Positions 22,815-31,388 of a stretch of 44,142 nt of DNA are shown here, piece after piece. This DNA is from RGIG8244 sp045592785 (GTDB lineage: Bacteria > Verrucomicrobiota > Lentisphaeria > Victivallales > UBA1829). Made by a program: the position numbers and the translations under genes. Within the stretch, counting starts at the first letter, position 1. Every line of letters starts with the position of its first letter. The stretch lies in assembly GCA_045592785.1 (NCBI GenBank), contig JAZNVL010000006.1, forward strand, positions 1 to 44,142, read 5' to 3'. Below the pieces are notes generated by a model. The model worked only from the letters and a program-made list of their open reading frames with translations, searched no databases and was not told where the DNA came from.

Positions 22815-25800
22815 TCCGGCAACGGTCCTTTCTGGAGCTCCGGAGACTCCTGATATTGCGGATTGTGGATGCCGCCCATTTCCTTCAGCCGGATGACAGC
22901 GTCCGCCGGTTTCATTGTTGTGGGCGAGAGAACGTTACGGTTCAGGATGATGTGCATGGCGATCACCTTCACCGGGAAAACGATGGAGCCCCATGCACCT
23001 TCTCCGACCCACGGTTCTGTCAGCGAACGCGTATGATGCGCCCGGATGCCTTTTCCGTACAGGGGCGATTTCATGAAATACCATCCTTTGAAATTGAAAA
23101 CGGTATTCCCTTCGAAGTCCGCCCAGCCCGCATAGTTGCGGAAACGTTTTCCTTCGGCATCCTGGATATCGAAGGAGATACGCCCCCATCCGCCGTCGCC
23201 TTTGACCCAGTATCCGAGTTCATCCGGCGTGCCGTTCAGCGTAATCGGGTTCTTCAGTTCGATGCGTGCGTATTCCGAAATATGTTCCGGAATATTTCCT
23301 TCCTTGATCAGCCGGATCTCAAGACACTTGCCCATCTGTTCGTCCTCGACAGCTTTGACCTCGAATTTGCCGGGGCGCAACGGCAATGCCGCAGCACCAT
23401 CCAGTTTGATGATCTTATCCATGCTGTCAAAAACGATCTCCGGCTTATACGATTCCGGCGGGGCGGGCGAAATGGTGGCGATGTGCCGGACCTGATCCGC
23501 TTTGCAGGGGACGACCAGATACTGCGGATAAATGGTGGCAGTCATGGAGATCTTTTTGCCCCGGATCGTGGATGTTTTTCCAAAAGGTTCGATGTATTCC
23601 GCTTCGATTTCCTCCGGGAAATCAAAATCAAACCGGACTTCCCCTTTCGGGACCCAGAAGGCATACGCGATCTTTCCGTCCTTCCGTTCGAATTCAGGAA
23701 CATAAAGCGAGAGATTGCCCGTATCGCGCGCAACCGGATTCAGTTTGATGCGGTCCAATGCACGGGTCATGGCAGCATAGGCACTGATCATGGGCTTCGG
23801 ATAAAGCAGCGGAGCTTTCCGGCAGAGACCGCCGCCCCCCCAGATCGTCTGCGGATACGCGTCACCGGCATCGCACAAACCCGAAAGTCCCAGCGTTTCA
23901 AATCCGTGACAAAGTCCCAGAAGCCCGTCGCGCATATAGAACGCCGCCTGTTCCTGAATGACCGGGAAAAGACGATTGGAGCGTGCGGAAAACTCATAAC
24001 ATCCGGAAACTTTCAGTTCTTTTCCGTAAACGCGGCCCAACGCCTTGACCAGATAGGAACTCTGAACCGTGCTTTCATTGAGCGATTCCGGAAGCCTGCC
24101 GATACCGGGTGTCTCAATGCCGACAAAGTCGATCAGGTCCGTGGAGATATCGTTCCGCAGCAGAGCGGCGATATAGTTCAGGGAACTGCCGGCATTCCCG
24201 AAAAGAATCTTCCGGTCCGGATGATTCTTCCGCAACCATTTCAGGATGGCTTCCGAGAGTACGGCGAGTTCGGTTTCAAATCCCTGCGGATTTACTTTTT
24301 TCCCGGTTTGAAGTTCCGGAGTGGAAACGAGCCGGTATCCTTCATGCCAGACAAGCACATACTTCATATCGGGGAATGCGGTCATATACTTGTCGTAGGC
24401 ATCACGCATGTACTTGTCAAATCCTTCCGGGTCAGTTTCATGGTCCGGAGGCCTCCCCAAATTCCACGGGATCTGATTGAGCGTTATTTTATACTTGTCC
24501 AGAATATCCTTCTTGTTCAATTTTCCATCCGGTGTGACCAGGATCCCCAATCCGGTTGACCGGCGGATCCCCGCCTTGTGATAGATTTCCATCGCCCTTT
24601 CCATATTCTCTTCCCCCAGATGATACGGGGTCCACCATGCACCGAAGGGAGATTCCGCCGGTGTCGCCAACCGGGTGTCTTTTCCCAACAGGGCGAATGC
24701 GGCATGATGCGTATAGGAAAGGCGTTCTCCTTCATACAAATCGATTTTCAGATTATAATGTCCGATATCCGGCTGTGCCAGATCGATCCGGACCTTTTCC
24801 GATTCGCCGGGCTTGGTAAAACGGAACGTTTGAGTACCTTCTTTCAGGACCACTTTATCCCAGGTGTCCGTAATGGTCCACTTCATGGAATAAGCACCGG
24901 GGCGGACACCGGTGACAACTGCTGTGGTTTCCGGTACTTCGTCATTGAAAAAAATGTTTCCCGGTTCCGATTGGATCATGTCCAAATGGACTCCCGCCTT
25001 ACGGAAGGTCATGCCGAACAGATTGAATGCGGAGGGGAAAGCATCGAAGGGTTTGTGGGCATTGGAACCGCCGGAACCGGCACCGCGACGGCGTCCCAGA
25101 AATTCGAAATCCAGATAATCCATGCCATATCCGCTGCGATTTCCGTCCTGCGTAATGAAGGGAAGCAGATCGCCGCATTCAATGGGCAGACGGACAAAAT
25201 ACAGCGGGACTTCTTTGTCTTTAAGTTTGACTGTGCCGACTTTTTTTATGTCGGAAGGAATACGGGCATCATCTTTCGGCAGGACAAGATCGGTATACGC
25301 CCAGCCGGTGGATCGGCCGCCGTTTTTGGAAAAACGACCCATGCGGAAGGTCAGATAGCGATCTTTTTTCGGATCCGGATCCAGTGCGAAAAGAAGACAC
25401 AGTTCATCATAATACCCATTCGGTACCGCACTCTGCTGGGTGACAGGATGACGCTCCCAGGCGGTCCGGGACATATATTTATCCGTTTCCAATTGAAGAT
25501 TGAAGCCGGGCATAACACCTTTGACCAGAGAAATATCCGAACTGTGTTCCGGGGAAAGCACGAACATGGGAACACCTTCCACCACGGTCTGACCGGTGGG
25601 AAGAGATATGCTCGCATCCTTCATCACGCCGGGATTGGCAACCCCGGAAAAGTCGATAAGCTGCCACTCTTTCGAAGACAAGGTATCCCGATATGCCTTT
25701 GCTTTTTCCACGGAGGGACCGGTACCGCCGGTAATCCAGATTTTTTTGAGCTGCCGTCCGCCCGGGAAATGTTTGGCATATACGCCATCCAGATACAGTG

Positions 25801-26356
25801 CGATGCCTTCGGGAATCGCACGCAGGTCGATCCGGATTTTCCGATTCAGTGCATTCGGGATCTTTTCGTCCCATTTCGCAATGTTTTTATAGACGTAATT
25901 GGACGAATACCGTTCAAAGCACGGCATGACAAAGTAGTCAAAGTTGAAAAATTTGGACCGGATGGCTATGGCATGATTGGAAAACACTTCCGAGGGCTTT
26001 TCGATTTCTGCATTGCTGGAGAAATTGGTTTCCGTAAAAGACAGACTCTGCCCCGTCGGGAACATGGTGAAATACTTTTTCTTCGGTTCATCCGCCAGTT
26101 CAAACTGGATCTTCAGTTCGCCGCCGGCGTTATTCAGGGTCAGGTCAAAACCGAATGAATCACAGTCCGACGGTACAGAATAGCTGAAATCAGCCGCCTT
26201 GCGGGACTTCGGAAGCAGATCTTTGGCAGGAATCGTTGCGGGTTCCTCCTCCCACAAAAGGTCGTAATCCATCGTTTGTGCGTTCAGGGCCTGACCATTC
26301 GCAAGAGAAAGAAAGACAAGCAAAATTCCGGTAAAAAGATTACACGTTCTTTTCAT
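22811..26356 (-). CDS. Large exported glycoside-hydrolase-like protein (1181 aa)
   Basis: Signal peptide NLFTGILLVFLSLANGQALN, then beta-rich domains to about residue 570. A TIM-barrel-like segment of about 300 residues follows, beginning PFGAWWTPYHLGEENMERAM. It shows MKYVLVWHEGYR, LIDFVGIETPGIG and VSGCYEFSARS, whose glutamates are candidate acid/base and nucleophile residues. The C-terminus is again beta-sandwich (VLSPTTMKPADAVIRLKEMG). This resembles clan GH-A proteins, but I cannot name the family. It is the first gene behind promoter copy B, with AGGAG before the ATG, and is translationally coupled to the lectin-like gene. Confidence 0.65.
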   Translation of the reverse strand: MKRTCNLFTGILLVFLSLANGQALNAQTMDYDLLWEEEPATIPAKDLLPKSRKAADFSYSVPSDCDSFGFDLTLNNAGGELKIQFELADEPKKKYFTMFPTGQSLSFTETNFSSNAEIEKPSEVFSNHAIAIRSKFFNFDYFVMPCFERYSSNYVYKNIAKWDEKIPNALNRKIRIDLRAIPEGIALYLDGVYAKHFPGGRQLKKIWITGGTGPSVEKAKAYRDTLSSKEWQLIDFSGVANPGVMKDASISLPTGQTVVEGVPMFVLSPEHSSDISLVKGVMPGFNLQLETDKYMSRTAWERHPVTQQSAVPNGYYDELCLLFALDPDPKKDRYLTFRMGRFSKNGGRSTGWAYTDLVLPKDDARIPSDIKKVGTVKLKDKEVPLYFVRLPIECGDLLPFITQDGNRSGYGMDYLDFEFLGRRRGAGSGGSNAHKPFDAFPSAFNLFGMTFRKAGVHLDMIQSEPGNIFFNDEVPETTAVVTGVRPGAYSMKWTITDTWDKVVLKEGTQTFRFTKPGESEKVRIDLAQPDIGHYNLKIDLYEGERLSYTHHAAFALLGKDTRLATPAESPFGAWWTPYHLGEENMERAMEIYHKAGIRRSTGLGILVTPDGKLNKKDILDKYKITLNQIPWNLGRPPDHETDPEGFDKYMRDAYDKYMTAFPDMKYVLVWHEGYRLVSTPELQTGKKVNPQGFETELAVLSEAILKWLRKNHPDRKILFGNAGSSLNYIAALLRNDISTDLIDFVGIETPGIGRLPESLNESTVQSSYLVKALGRVYGKELKVSGCYEFSARSNRLFPVIQEQAAFYMRDGLLGLCHGFETLGLSGLCDAGDAYPQTIWGGGGLCRKAPLLYPKPMISAYAAMTRALDRIKLNPVARDTGNLSLYVPEFERKDGKIAYAFWVPKGEVRFDFDFPEEIEAEYIEPFGKTSTIRGKKISMTATIYPQYLVVPCKADQVRHIATISPAPPESYKPEIVFDSMDKIIKLDGAAALPLRPGKFEVKAVEDEQMGKCLEIRLIKEGNIPEHISEYARIELKNPITLNGTPDELGYWVKGDGGWGRISFDIQDAEGKRFRNYAGWADFEGNTVFNFKGWYFMKSPLYGKGIRAHHTRSLTEPWVGEGAWGSIVFPVKVIAMHIILNRNVLSPTTMKPADAVIRLKEMGGIHNPQYQESPELQKGPLPE

Positions 26357-26392
26357 AGTATTATGCTCCTGATTCTTTCAATATTTACGCGT

Positions 26393-26446
26393 AATATAAA
26401 GCAGCGTCATTTCTTTGTCAATTGCACAAAAAAACTATTTTATTAT
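26393..26446 (-). promoter_or_regulatory. Shared promoter-operator, copy B
   Basis: Minus strand: conserved 31-base block 26446-26416 (one base different from copies A and C), ending in -35 TTGACA (26421-26416). A 17-base spacer and TATATT (26398-26393) follow. The leader to the ATG at 26356 is about 30 bases and carries GAATCAGGAGC, also found behind copy C. Confidence 0.9.
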
Positions 26447-26509
26447 GAATTTCAACTGTCATAAGAGTTTTTTGTGCACGCATACTGTAAATCGCTCACA
26501 AAAAAGTTG

Positions 26510-27688
26510 TTATCTCTTTTTCGCCGGTACGACTTTCAAAAGCTGATAACCACCGGGCGCAAGCCAGACCAATTTATCCAACGGCTGAAGTACATCCGGG
26601 TGGACAGTTGCGACACGACTGAGCGCCCATTTTTCCGGTTCACGCAATGCAAATTCCAGAAGTTCCGGATCATGAAGGTGCTTATTGACGATCATGACGT
26701 ACTGATCATCATTCAGCGGATCGCGGAACTCGCCGACCAGGATCTCTTTGCCGGATACAGCTTTGATGATGGAATCCGCCGGACACCCCTGTCCGCTGGG
26801 GATATTGCAATTCTGTGAAAAATGATAGACCTTCGTGGATTCGAAACGGTTCAGCAGATGTGCAATGGTCTGGATCTTCCGGTTGACAAGCGCAACGATC
26901 TGCCAGGTCGGTGTTTTGTTTCCGAACTGGTCCAGCGGACCGCCGCGGTAACTTTGGAAATCAAGCGTGACATAGGTGTAATATTCAAGGGCTTTTGCCC
27001 CGTATGCAAGGGCAGCAAACGCCTGGAATGTAACATCATCTTCGGAAACCACACGGTAACGCCGGTGAGCCGTGGAAAGCAGAATAAAGCGGAAAAAGAT
27101 CCCGTACTTCTGCGCGTATTCCCGATGCGCGGCAAGATTATCCCAGAACGTATTTTCAACGACACAGGCATTGTCCGTACGCAACGCATAGTAGTCGGAG
27201 CCGATCCAGTCCGGTGCGGTCTTCTCCATATACGATTTGAGATAGAGATCGTAATCATCCGTTCCCATGTAATACTCTTCCGCCAGAAAAGGGAGAAGAT
27301 TGACATAGGCTTCGTGGTCCGGGTCGATTTCACGGATCATGCTGCGGACTTTACCGATCGCCTCAAAACGGGCAAGGTGCGGCTCGTCGCAAAGATAATA
27401 TCCCGCAAGCGCCGGATGTTTCCCCACCCGTTCGTACAGTGCCAGGAATTTTGTGCGGATGTCATCCAGATCCGGATCACTCCAATCGATGTTGAAACCG
27501 GGGCGGATCATCAGTTTCAGATGATGTCGTTCCGCGGCATCCAGTTCGCTTTCTTCTGCGCCCGTAATTTGTGAATAACAAGCATCTTCAAGACTCTGAT
27601 AATATTCTTCCGTGCGCGGAGCGGAATAGCTTCCGCCCCATGCCGAAATCTGAAATCGTTCCGGATTAAAGTTCACGATTTTTTTCAT
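26510..27688 (-). CDS. Cytoplasmic TIM-barrel glycosidase-like protein
   Basis: 392 residues, no signal peptide. GYYLCDEPHLARFEAI (D101, E102) is the strand-end motif of GH-A-like barrels with the catalytic acid, and IGSDYYALR and KALEYYTYVTLDFQ fit later barrel strands. The C-terminal 80 residues form a small beta domain (ILVGEFRDPLNDDQYVMIVN). The family cannot be named with confidence; GH42 or DUF4434-like proteins are the nearest in style. AAGGA precedes the ATG. Third and last gene of the copy-C operon, three bases after the AraC gene. Confidence 0.62.
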   Translation of the reverse strand: MKKIVNFNPERFQISAWGGSYSAPRTEEYYQSLEDACYSQITGAEESELDAAERHHLKLMIRPGFNIDWSDPDLDDIRTKFLALYERVGKHPALAGYYLCDEPHLARFEAIGKVRSMIREIDPDHEAYVNLLPFLAEEYYMGTDDYDLYLKSYMEKTAPDWIGSDYYALRTDNACVVENTFWDNLAAHREYAQKYGIFFRFILLSTAHRRYRVVSEDDVTFQAFAALAYGAKALEYYTYVTLDFQSYRGGPLDQFGNKTPTWQIVALVNRKIQTIAHLLNRFESTKVYHFSQNCNIPSGQGCPADSIIKAVSGKEILVGEFRDPLNDDQYVMIVNKHLHDPELLEFALREPEKWALSRVATVHPDVLQPLDKLVWLAPGGYQLLKVVPAKKR

Positions 27689-27691
27689 CTT

Positions 27692-28630
27692 TTATTCCTT
27701 TCCTGATGATGGTTTCGTGCGTATTGATTTTCCGTTGATCCGTTCTTTTTTCGTTCGAGCAGGATCGGTCTTGCTTTTTTTCTTCTTTTTTGTATCGCTT
27801 TTCGATACATAGACATGATACGGATTGGCAAGGAACTGTGCGGGAGTCTGATGAGCCATCTGCTTGAAAAAGCGGTAAAAATACTGCACAGTGGAAAAAC
27901 CGCATCTCCTGGCTGTTTCCCGTATGGAGACGCCGGCAAGCATCCTATTTTGCGCCTGCCGGAGACGGATCCTGCGTAAATACTGCAATGGGCTGGCCCC
28001 GGTCAGTTCACGGAAAACGGTATTGAAGCGACTGGGCGAAAGATGTGCGATCGCCGCAAGTTCCTGAAGTCCGATGGCTTTCACATAATGCTGTTCCATG
28101 TAGTTCAGTGTATTCTGCAGGAAATCGGGAACAGGATTCGAGAAACCGAGATCTTTTTCGTCAAGTCCGGAAAGTGCGTCCAGCAGGAAAAGTTGCGGCA
28201 GCAGCTTTCCCCAGGATTTCTGAAATAATTTACCCGGCTGCAGTTGTGTCTGAAACCGTTCCTCCACATATTTCAGAACGAATGGGGAAAATGTTCCCTG
28301 CAGGACAAAATCAGTCCGGAAATTCAACAAACTGGCAACTTCCGGCAGCAGATCCTGCGGCAGCTCGGTGAAAAACATTTGCAGGATCACCGTATCCGAT
28401 TCCCGGGTACCGGACGAATGGATCATTTCTGCTGAAAACAGGATCCAGCTCCCGGGCGGGACCTCATATTCCTTATCCTGAATGCGAAAGACAAGGGGTT
28501 TATTCAGCGCTGCCGTGAAATGCCAGGCTCCATGCCGATGGGGCTCGGAATAGCCCGGTTCATCGCAGGTCATCCGTTCGAAATAGACCCACGGATCCGA
28601 AAGTACGATTCTTGCATCAATGTAACTCAT
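27692..28630 (-). CDS. AraC-family transcriptional regulator
   Basis: 312 residues. The N-terminal half is a cupin-like sensor (EPHRHGAWHFTAALNKPLVF, then VPPGSWILFSAEMIHSSGT). The C-terminal AraC DNA-binding domain (about 185-285) has both helix-turn-helix motifs: LQELAAIAHLSPSRFNTVFR and SIRETARRCGFSTVQYFYRF, ending FFKQMAHQTPAQFLANP. A strongly basic tail (DTKKKKKSK and similar) is unusual. It lies between two glycosidase genes in the copy-C operon and is the natural candidate to bind the shared operator of all three operons. Confidence 0.9.
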   Translation of the reverse strand: MSYIDARIVLSDPWVYFERMTCDEPGYSEPHRHGAWHFTAALNKPLVFRIQDKEYEVPPGSWILFSAEMIHSSGTRESDTVILQMFFTELPQDLLPEVASLLNFRTDFVLQGTFSPFVLKYVEERFQTQLQPGKLFQKSWGKLLPQLFLLDALSGLDEKDLGFSNPVPDFLQNTLNYMEQHYVKAIGLQELAAIAHLSPSRFNTVFRELTGASPLQYLRRIRLRQAQNRMLAGVSIRETARRCGFSTVQYFYRFFKQMAHQTPAQFLANPYHVYVSKSDTKKKKKSKTDPARTKKERINGKSIRTKPSSGKE

Positions 28631-28643
28631 AAATCACCCATGA

Positions 28644-30833
28644 TCAATCCATGTTTTGTTTTTCATCCGGTGTCAGCCGGGGGGCATTCAACTGACGGAA
28701 TTCTGCGGGCGCCAGTTCGATTTTTCCGACATTACCGAACTGGTGCAGGTAAATCTCATGCGGATGATCGAAATCAATGTTCTGAAGACATATCGTTCCG
28801 GCATCCGGGAAGTAGGTGCAGTTGATGTATTTACAGTTCTCACCGGGATCCATGCCGTCATCGGTGATGTAAACATGTCCGCGGGCTTTCTTCGCAAGAT
28901 AACGGTACAGCAGTTCCAGGAAGCCGTTGTCCCCGATCTTTGCACCGGGACCGTAATCAATGTGGAGCGCTGCCGGATAACACCAGGTATTGACCAGATA
29001 AACTTCACCTTTGCCAAGACGGCGCCGCAGAATGACAGGTTCGAAACCTTCGTCCTCCGCCGCCAGAATATCGATGTTCCGGTCCGTAAACTCCAGATCG
29101 CCGATGGGTACGCCCAGCGTCCCCCAGCGGCGCGGCGCGTAAAGGCCCAGTTCGTTCGGTTCGCGACTCGTACCCGTCACCCAGTAAATACGGCGTCCCT
29201 TCGCCTTGACCCTGACACCGCACAGAGCAGAGAGATCGCCGCCGTTGACCAGTTCTTCGACACCGAATGAAATACTGTTGCGCTTGTTGTTCGTCGAAAG
29301 ATGGGCGAGCGTCAAGCACAGGATCCCGCCGTTCTCCACATATTCCCGGAGGACCTCATACTGTTTGACGGAACATGTGTTCCATCCGGCGAAGATCAGT
29401 GCCTTGTAATTGGCATTGAGAAATTCGGCGGTGATCTGATCCTTGATGAAACTCACAATATCAAAGACACCGTGCGGCGTGGCGGAAAGAAACAGATTCT
29501 GATACGGCTGGAGCAGTTCGGGAGGACGCGGACAGAAGACATTTTCGATGAGACGCCATGAAAATTCGGGCGTACCCTCGTACCAGTCGTGATTGATATC
29601 CGCCAGGTCATAAGCGCCCGCGATCGCGTAATTGCCATCACAGTTCCCGCCGAAACTGCCGAGATCCAGATTCCCTTTGGCTATGGCAAACGAGGCTTCC
29701 GGCTGCCCTTCCGGTGTGCCGTGTTCCTTCACATAGTCATAAAATTCCGAAATGACTTTGCGGTAACTCTTCGCCGCCGGAGAATCAAATCCGATCGTGG
29801 GAAACATTTTTTCGGCTTCCGCACGGACACGGGAAAGGTCTTCCGGTGTTTTCGGCGCATCGGGAGATAACGCCGTTCCGATCACGCCGAACGGGAGATA
29901 CTGCTGGGGACTGTCCGGACACAGTTTGACCTGCGAATGCCAGTTGCCGCTTTCATTCACAATGATCTTCGCACCGCTCATATATTTGTACATAAAACTT
30001 GCCGCAAGAAGCGGGAACTTGTACTTGCTTGCATAGGGGATCCAGGAATAGTGTTCGTGCGCAACATGAGAACCCCACGCAGGAAGTCGGAACTGTCGGA
30101 ACAGACCGCGTCCGAAGGCAGATGAAATCGTCAGATGCCGGAACGCAAAATCCTCCTGCAACGGGATCTCTGCCCCGCCGAAAACTTCGTAATCCAGATG
30201 AAATGCACCGCTGGTCGCCTGAATACGTCCCCAGCCCTTCGCCTTCCGGTCCTCAACATGTTCCCGGATGCGCTGAATGAGTCCATCCGCATAATCTTCC
30301 AGCGTAGCATGTTGGAGCATCTTCTCCGGAACGGCCTCCCCGGTTTTGAGAGGCAGACGGAACGTATAGCGTTCGCCGAAATTATAACCGAGCCACCAGT
30401 CACCGTAATCATTCAACTGACGGGCGTATTCCGGTTCAATATCCTGATTGTAGATGCCCATCACATAGATTCCGCGTTCCTTTGCTTCGCGGATCAGACG
30501 GATGAGACCTGCCCCCATGCGTTTTTTGTACTTGTCATAGTCATGGATATCGGTATCCGGCCCCGGATACGGCTCGCCGACCGATTCCAGATCGTATGTT
30601 TCATACGCCTGCCAGGGAATATCCGTACCATGCTGCCACATCTGGATCATATTGCCCTGATTCTCGTTGAGTACATGATCCAGATATTCGATCAGATGGG
30701 TATCCTCCGGATTCCATACGGTGAAAGTGCCTTTGTCAAGCCCGCCTTCAGCCCAGAACGTGTCTTTTGACGTATGATAGACGCCGGAACCAATATACAT
30801 TCCGCACGGCGGAACCGATAATTTTTCCCACAT
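28644..30833 (-). CDS. Cytoplasmic glycoside-hydrolase-like protein with amidotransferase-like domain
   Basis: 729 residues, no signal peptide. The first 450 residues are barrel-like (GNMIQMWQHGTDIPWQAYET, IREAKERGIYVMGIYNQDIE, QATSGAFHLDYEVFGG). Residues about 470-640 resemble the flavodoxin/glutamine-amidotransferase-like trimerisation domain of GH42 beta-galactosidases: FLNANYKALIFAGWNTCSVK, then YEVLREYVENGGILCLTLAH, then LGKGEVYLVNTWCYP. A beta-sandwich C-terminus follows. No family can be assigned. AGGAGG lies seven bases before the ATG. First full gene behind promoter copy C, after a short upstream frame. Confidence 0.6.
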   Translation of the reverse strand: MWEKLSVPPCGMYIGSGVYHTSKDTFWAEGGLDKGTFTVWNPEDTHLIEYLDHVLNENQGNMIQMWQHGTDIPWQAYETYDLESVGEPYPGPDTDIHDYDKYKKRMGAGLIRLIREAKERGIYVMGIYNQDIEPEYARQLNDYGDWWLGYNFGERYTFRLPLKTGEAVPEKMLQHATLEDYADGLIQRIREHVEDRKAKGWGRIQATSGAFHLDYEVFGGAEIPLQEDFAFRHLTISSAFGRGLFRQFRLPAWGSHVAHEHYSWIPYASKYKFPLLAASFMYKYMSGAKIIVNESGNWHSQVKLCPDSPQQYLPFGVIGTALSPDAPKTPEDLSRVRAEAEKMFPTIGFDSPAAKSYRKVISEFYDYVKEHGTPEGQPEASFAIAKGNLDLGSFGGNCDGNYAIAGAYDLADINHDWYEGTPEFSWRLIENVFCPRPPELLQPYQNLFLSATPHGVFDIVSFIKDQITAEFLNANYKALIFAGWNTCSVKQYEVLREYVENGGILCLTLAHLSTNNKRNSISFGVEELVNGGDLSALCGVRVKAKGRRIYWVTGTSREPNELGLYAPRRWGTLGVPIGDLEFTDRNIDILAAEDEGFEPVILRRRLGKGEVYLVNTWCYPAALHIDYGPGAKIGDNGFLELLYRYLAKKARGHVYITDDGMDPGENCKYINCTYFPDAGTICLQNIDFDHPHEIYLHQFGNVGKIELAPAEFRQLNAPRLTPDEKQNMD

Positions 30834-30845
30834 CGCAACCTCCTG

Positions 30846-30911
30846 TCAGATCCGTTTCTGAATAGCAGCGGAACAAGAAATATGTAAACCGCAGAAATTA
30901 TATTTTTTCAT
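30846..30911 (-). CDS. Upstream frame (21 aa) in the copy-C leader
   Basis: Reads MKKYNFCGLHISCSAAIQKR and Ile, then TGA. AGGAG sits about nine bases before its ATG, in the same GAATCAGGAGC context that precedes the 26356 gene start. Its stop lies 12 bases before the next ATG, within the AGGAGG region. It could be a regulatory leader peptide or the remnant of a lost first gene. Confidence 0.4.
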   Translation of the reverse strand: MKKYNFCGLHISCSAAIQKRI

Positions 30912-30946
30912 AATGGTACGCTCCTGATTCATTATGTTTTGAGTAT

Positions 30947-31000
30947 AATATAGAACCCTGCCGATCTTTTGTCAATTGCACAAAACAACTATTTTATTAT
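30947..31000 (-). promoter_or_regulatory. Shared promoter-operator, copy C
   Basis: Minus strand: 31-base block 31000-30970, identical to copy A, ending in -35 TTGACA (30975-30970). A 17-base spacer and TATATT (30952-30947) follow. The inverted repeat here is TTTTGT-GCAATTG-ACAAAA, six perfect pairs. It drives the glycosidase, AraC and 26510 genes. Confidence 0.9.
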
Positions 31001-31074
31001 TATAATCAATTATTGAAACATTTTTTCAAGAACTGTTTTTCAAAAAGTATGCGCAATTTTCCGGATTTCATTCC

Positions 31075-31102
31075 CTGACATGTGGAAATGTTGTGCTATA
31101 TT
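31075..31102 (+). promoter_or_regulatory. Possible promoter before a small frame
   Basis: CTGACA (31075-31080), a 16-base spacer and TATATT (31097-31102). Confidence 0.45.
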
Positions 31103-31149
31103 GTTTGAAATAAATAAGTAACAAATATATTTGTATTGGAAAGAATAAT

Positions 31150-31281
31150 ATGATGGAAACTTCGCTTTGCTCCGGAATACAGCAGGACAATTTGAACCGT
31201 ATCACCCCTTGCGTATTGGCGGAGGATTTGCTTTTGTATCGGCCGCTTCCCGCTGAACGCTCTATTTTTTTTGATATTTAA
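31150..31281 (+). CDS. Small frame (43 aa), possibly a regulator N-terminal relic
   Basis: Starts MMETSLCSGIQQDNLNRITP and ends LPAERSIFFDI before TAA. GGAAAG lies six bases before the ATG and a promoter candidate about 48 bases upstream. The opening resembles N-termini of AraC-type regulators, but it is too short to decide. The remaining sequence between 30834 and 31388 is taken up by promoters. Confidence 0.3.
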   Translation: MMETSLCSGIQQDNLNRITPCVLAEDLLLYRPLPAERSIFFDI

Positions 31282-31294
31282 CATCATACTGCTG

Positions 31295-31322
31295 TTGAAA
31301 ATGTTATTGCCGGTGCTATATT
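31295..31322 (+). promoter_or_regulatory. Promoter of the 31389 operon
   Basis: TTGAAA (31295-31300), a 16-base spacer and TATATT (31317-31322), about 60 bases before the ATG. The shared 31-base operator block is absent, so this operon is probably regulated differently. Confidence 0.6.
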
Positions 31323-31388
31323 AGTGGAAAGTCGACGCTGTACGGCTGCAATATGAATGATGAAGAATAAACAGAAAGGAAATGTTTC

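Noticed and set aside
22856..26158. Two long plus-strand open frames (567 and 526 codons)
   Set aside because: Both are shadows of the 1181-residue minus-strand gene; they lack ribosome sites and show no domain signature.
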